Part shown: in pieces, positions 6,068-6,329 of the stretch
Layout of the letters: every line of letters begins with the position of its first letter
Position numbering within the stretch: the first letter of the stretch is position 1
NCBI GenBank assembly: GCA_003646935.1
Contig: QMLW01000122.1
Span: forward strand, 1 to 6,329
Direction: 5' to 3'
DNA length: 6,329 nucleotides
From: Deltaproteobacteria bacterium
Lineage (GTDB): Bacteria > Desulfobacterota > DSM-4660 > Desulfatiglandales > B25-G16
Translations under genes and position numbers: made by a program
Notes under the pieces: model-generated
Seen by the model: the letters and a program-made list of their open reading frames with translations, nothing else
What the model was told of the DNA's origin: nothing
The model's database searches: none

Positions 6068-6329
6068 ATGAGAGACACCATCACCGTGATGCTCGCCGAT
6101 GACCACCGGATCCTCCACTACAGCAGCAGAAAGACGGCGGAGAACCACCGTGCCAATACCGTGCGCAAGGCCGGGGTGCTGGCACAGGTAGGGCTCACCA
6201 CTACCCCCCCGCATTGGGCTCAGCGGGCTGGATCTGTGGGAGTACATGGTCTACGATCATTTCACCGACGAATGGCTTTCACCTACCGCCTCGTCCTTTC
6301 ACATCGATGCGCTCGGGTGGCACCCTTTA
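6068..6329 (+). pseudogene. Broken NarL/LuxR-family response regulator (receiver lost, frameshifted, cut by edge)
   Basis: Begins 4 bp after the kinase stop, where its partner regulator is expected. The first residues, MRDTITVMLADDHRIL, are a textbook NarL receiver start with the acidic pair before the phosphorylation pocket. From codon 15 the reading changes directly to RILHYSSRKTAENHRAN followed by VRKAGVLAQV, which matches the recognition-helix half of a LuxR-type HTH (family pattern: ILHxSxKTVExHRxNIMRKLGV). The rest of the receiver, including the phospho-acceptor Asp, the linker and the first HTH helices, about 150-180 residues, is missing in frame. After a C7 run (6204-6210) the plausible coding frame moves: dropping one C gives PRIGLSGLDLWEYMV, like the end of such regulators. 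Neither frame stops before the edge. As read it cannot be phosphorylated. Either a decaying gene or a misassembly near a contig end. Confidence 0.7.

Noticed and set aside
6038..6247. A 69-codon minus-strand reading frame at the right end.
   Set aside because: Antisense to the regulator remnant, with no recognisable motif and no ribosome binding site.

Overview
The window reads like a metagenome-style contig from an anaerobic Gram-negative bacterium, most like Desulfobacterota (former Deltaproteobacteria) or a relative. This is inferred from an LpxL-type acyltransferase (lipid A or outer-membrane lipid work), an oxygen-sensitive Fe-S quinolinate synthase, an AmrS-type radical SAM enzyme, and a sensor kinase whose GAF and PAS domains are of a kind common in that group. 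Both ends cut through genes.

Layout. Minus strand, left: nadA (1-826, 3' end beyond the window), then a 207-bp gap with a long imperfect hairpin built on degenerate heptamers, then an LpxL/HtrB-family acyltransferase (1034-2005). A 233-bp divergent intergenic region (2006-2238) carries candidate promoters for both directions. Plus strand, right: amrS (2239-3252), a large membrane sensor histidine kinase (3301-6063; dCache-HAMP-GAF-PAS-HisKA_3-HATPase), and 4 bp later the remains of a NarL/LuxR-type response regulator (6068 to the edge).

How the genes fit together. nadA supplies quinolinate for NAD synthesis, and the acyltransferase works on envelope lipids; they share a strand, but the gap gives no proof of an operon. 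On the plus strand the kinase and regulator form a two-component pair, possibly co-transcribed with amrS (48-bp gap). The regulator is broken as read: its start is the beginning of a receiver domain, it jumps within 17 codons to the middle of a LuxR-type DNA-binding helix, and a run of seven C then appears to shift the frame. This could be a real pseudogene or an assembly fault near a contig end.

I see no phage, transposon, CRISPR, rRNA or tRNA signal and no clear evidence of a new system. The observations most worth checking are the missing catalytic acid in the acyltransferase, the collapsed response regulator and the intergenic hairpin.
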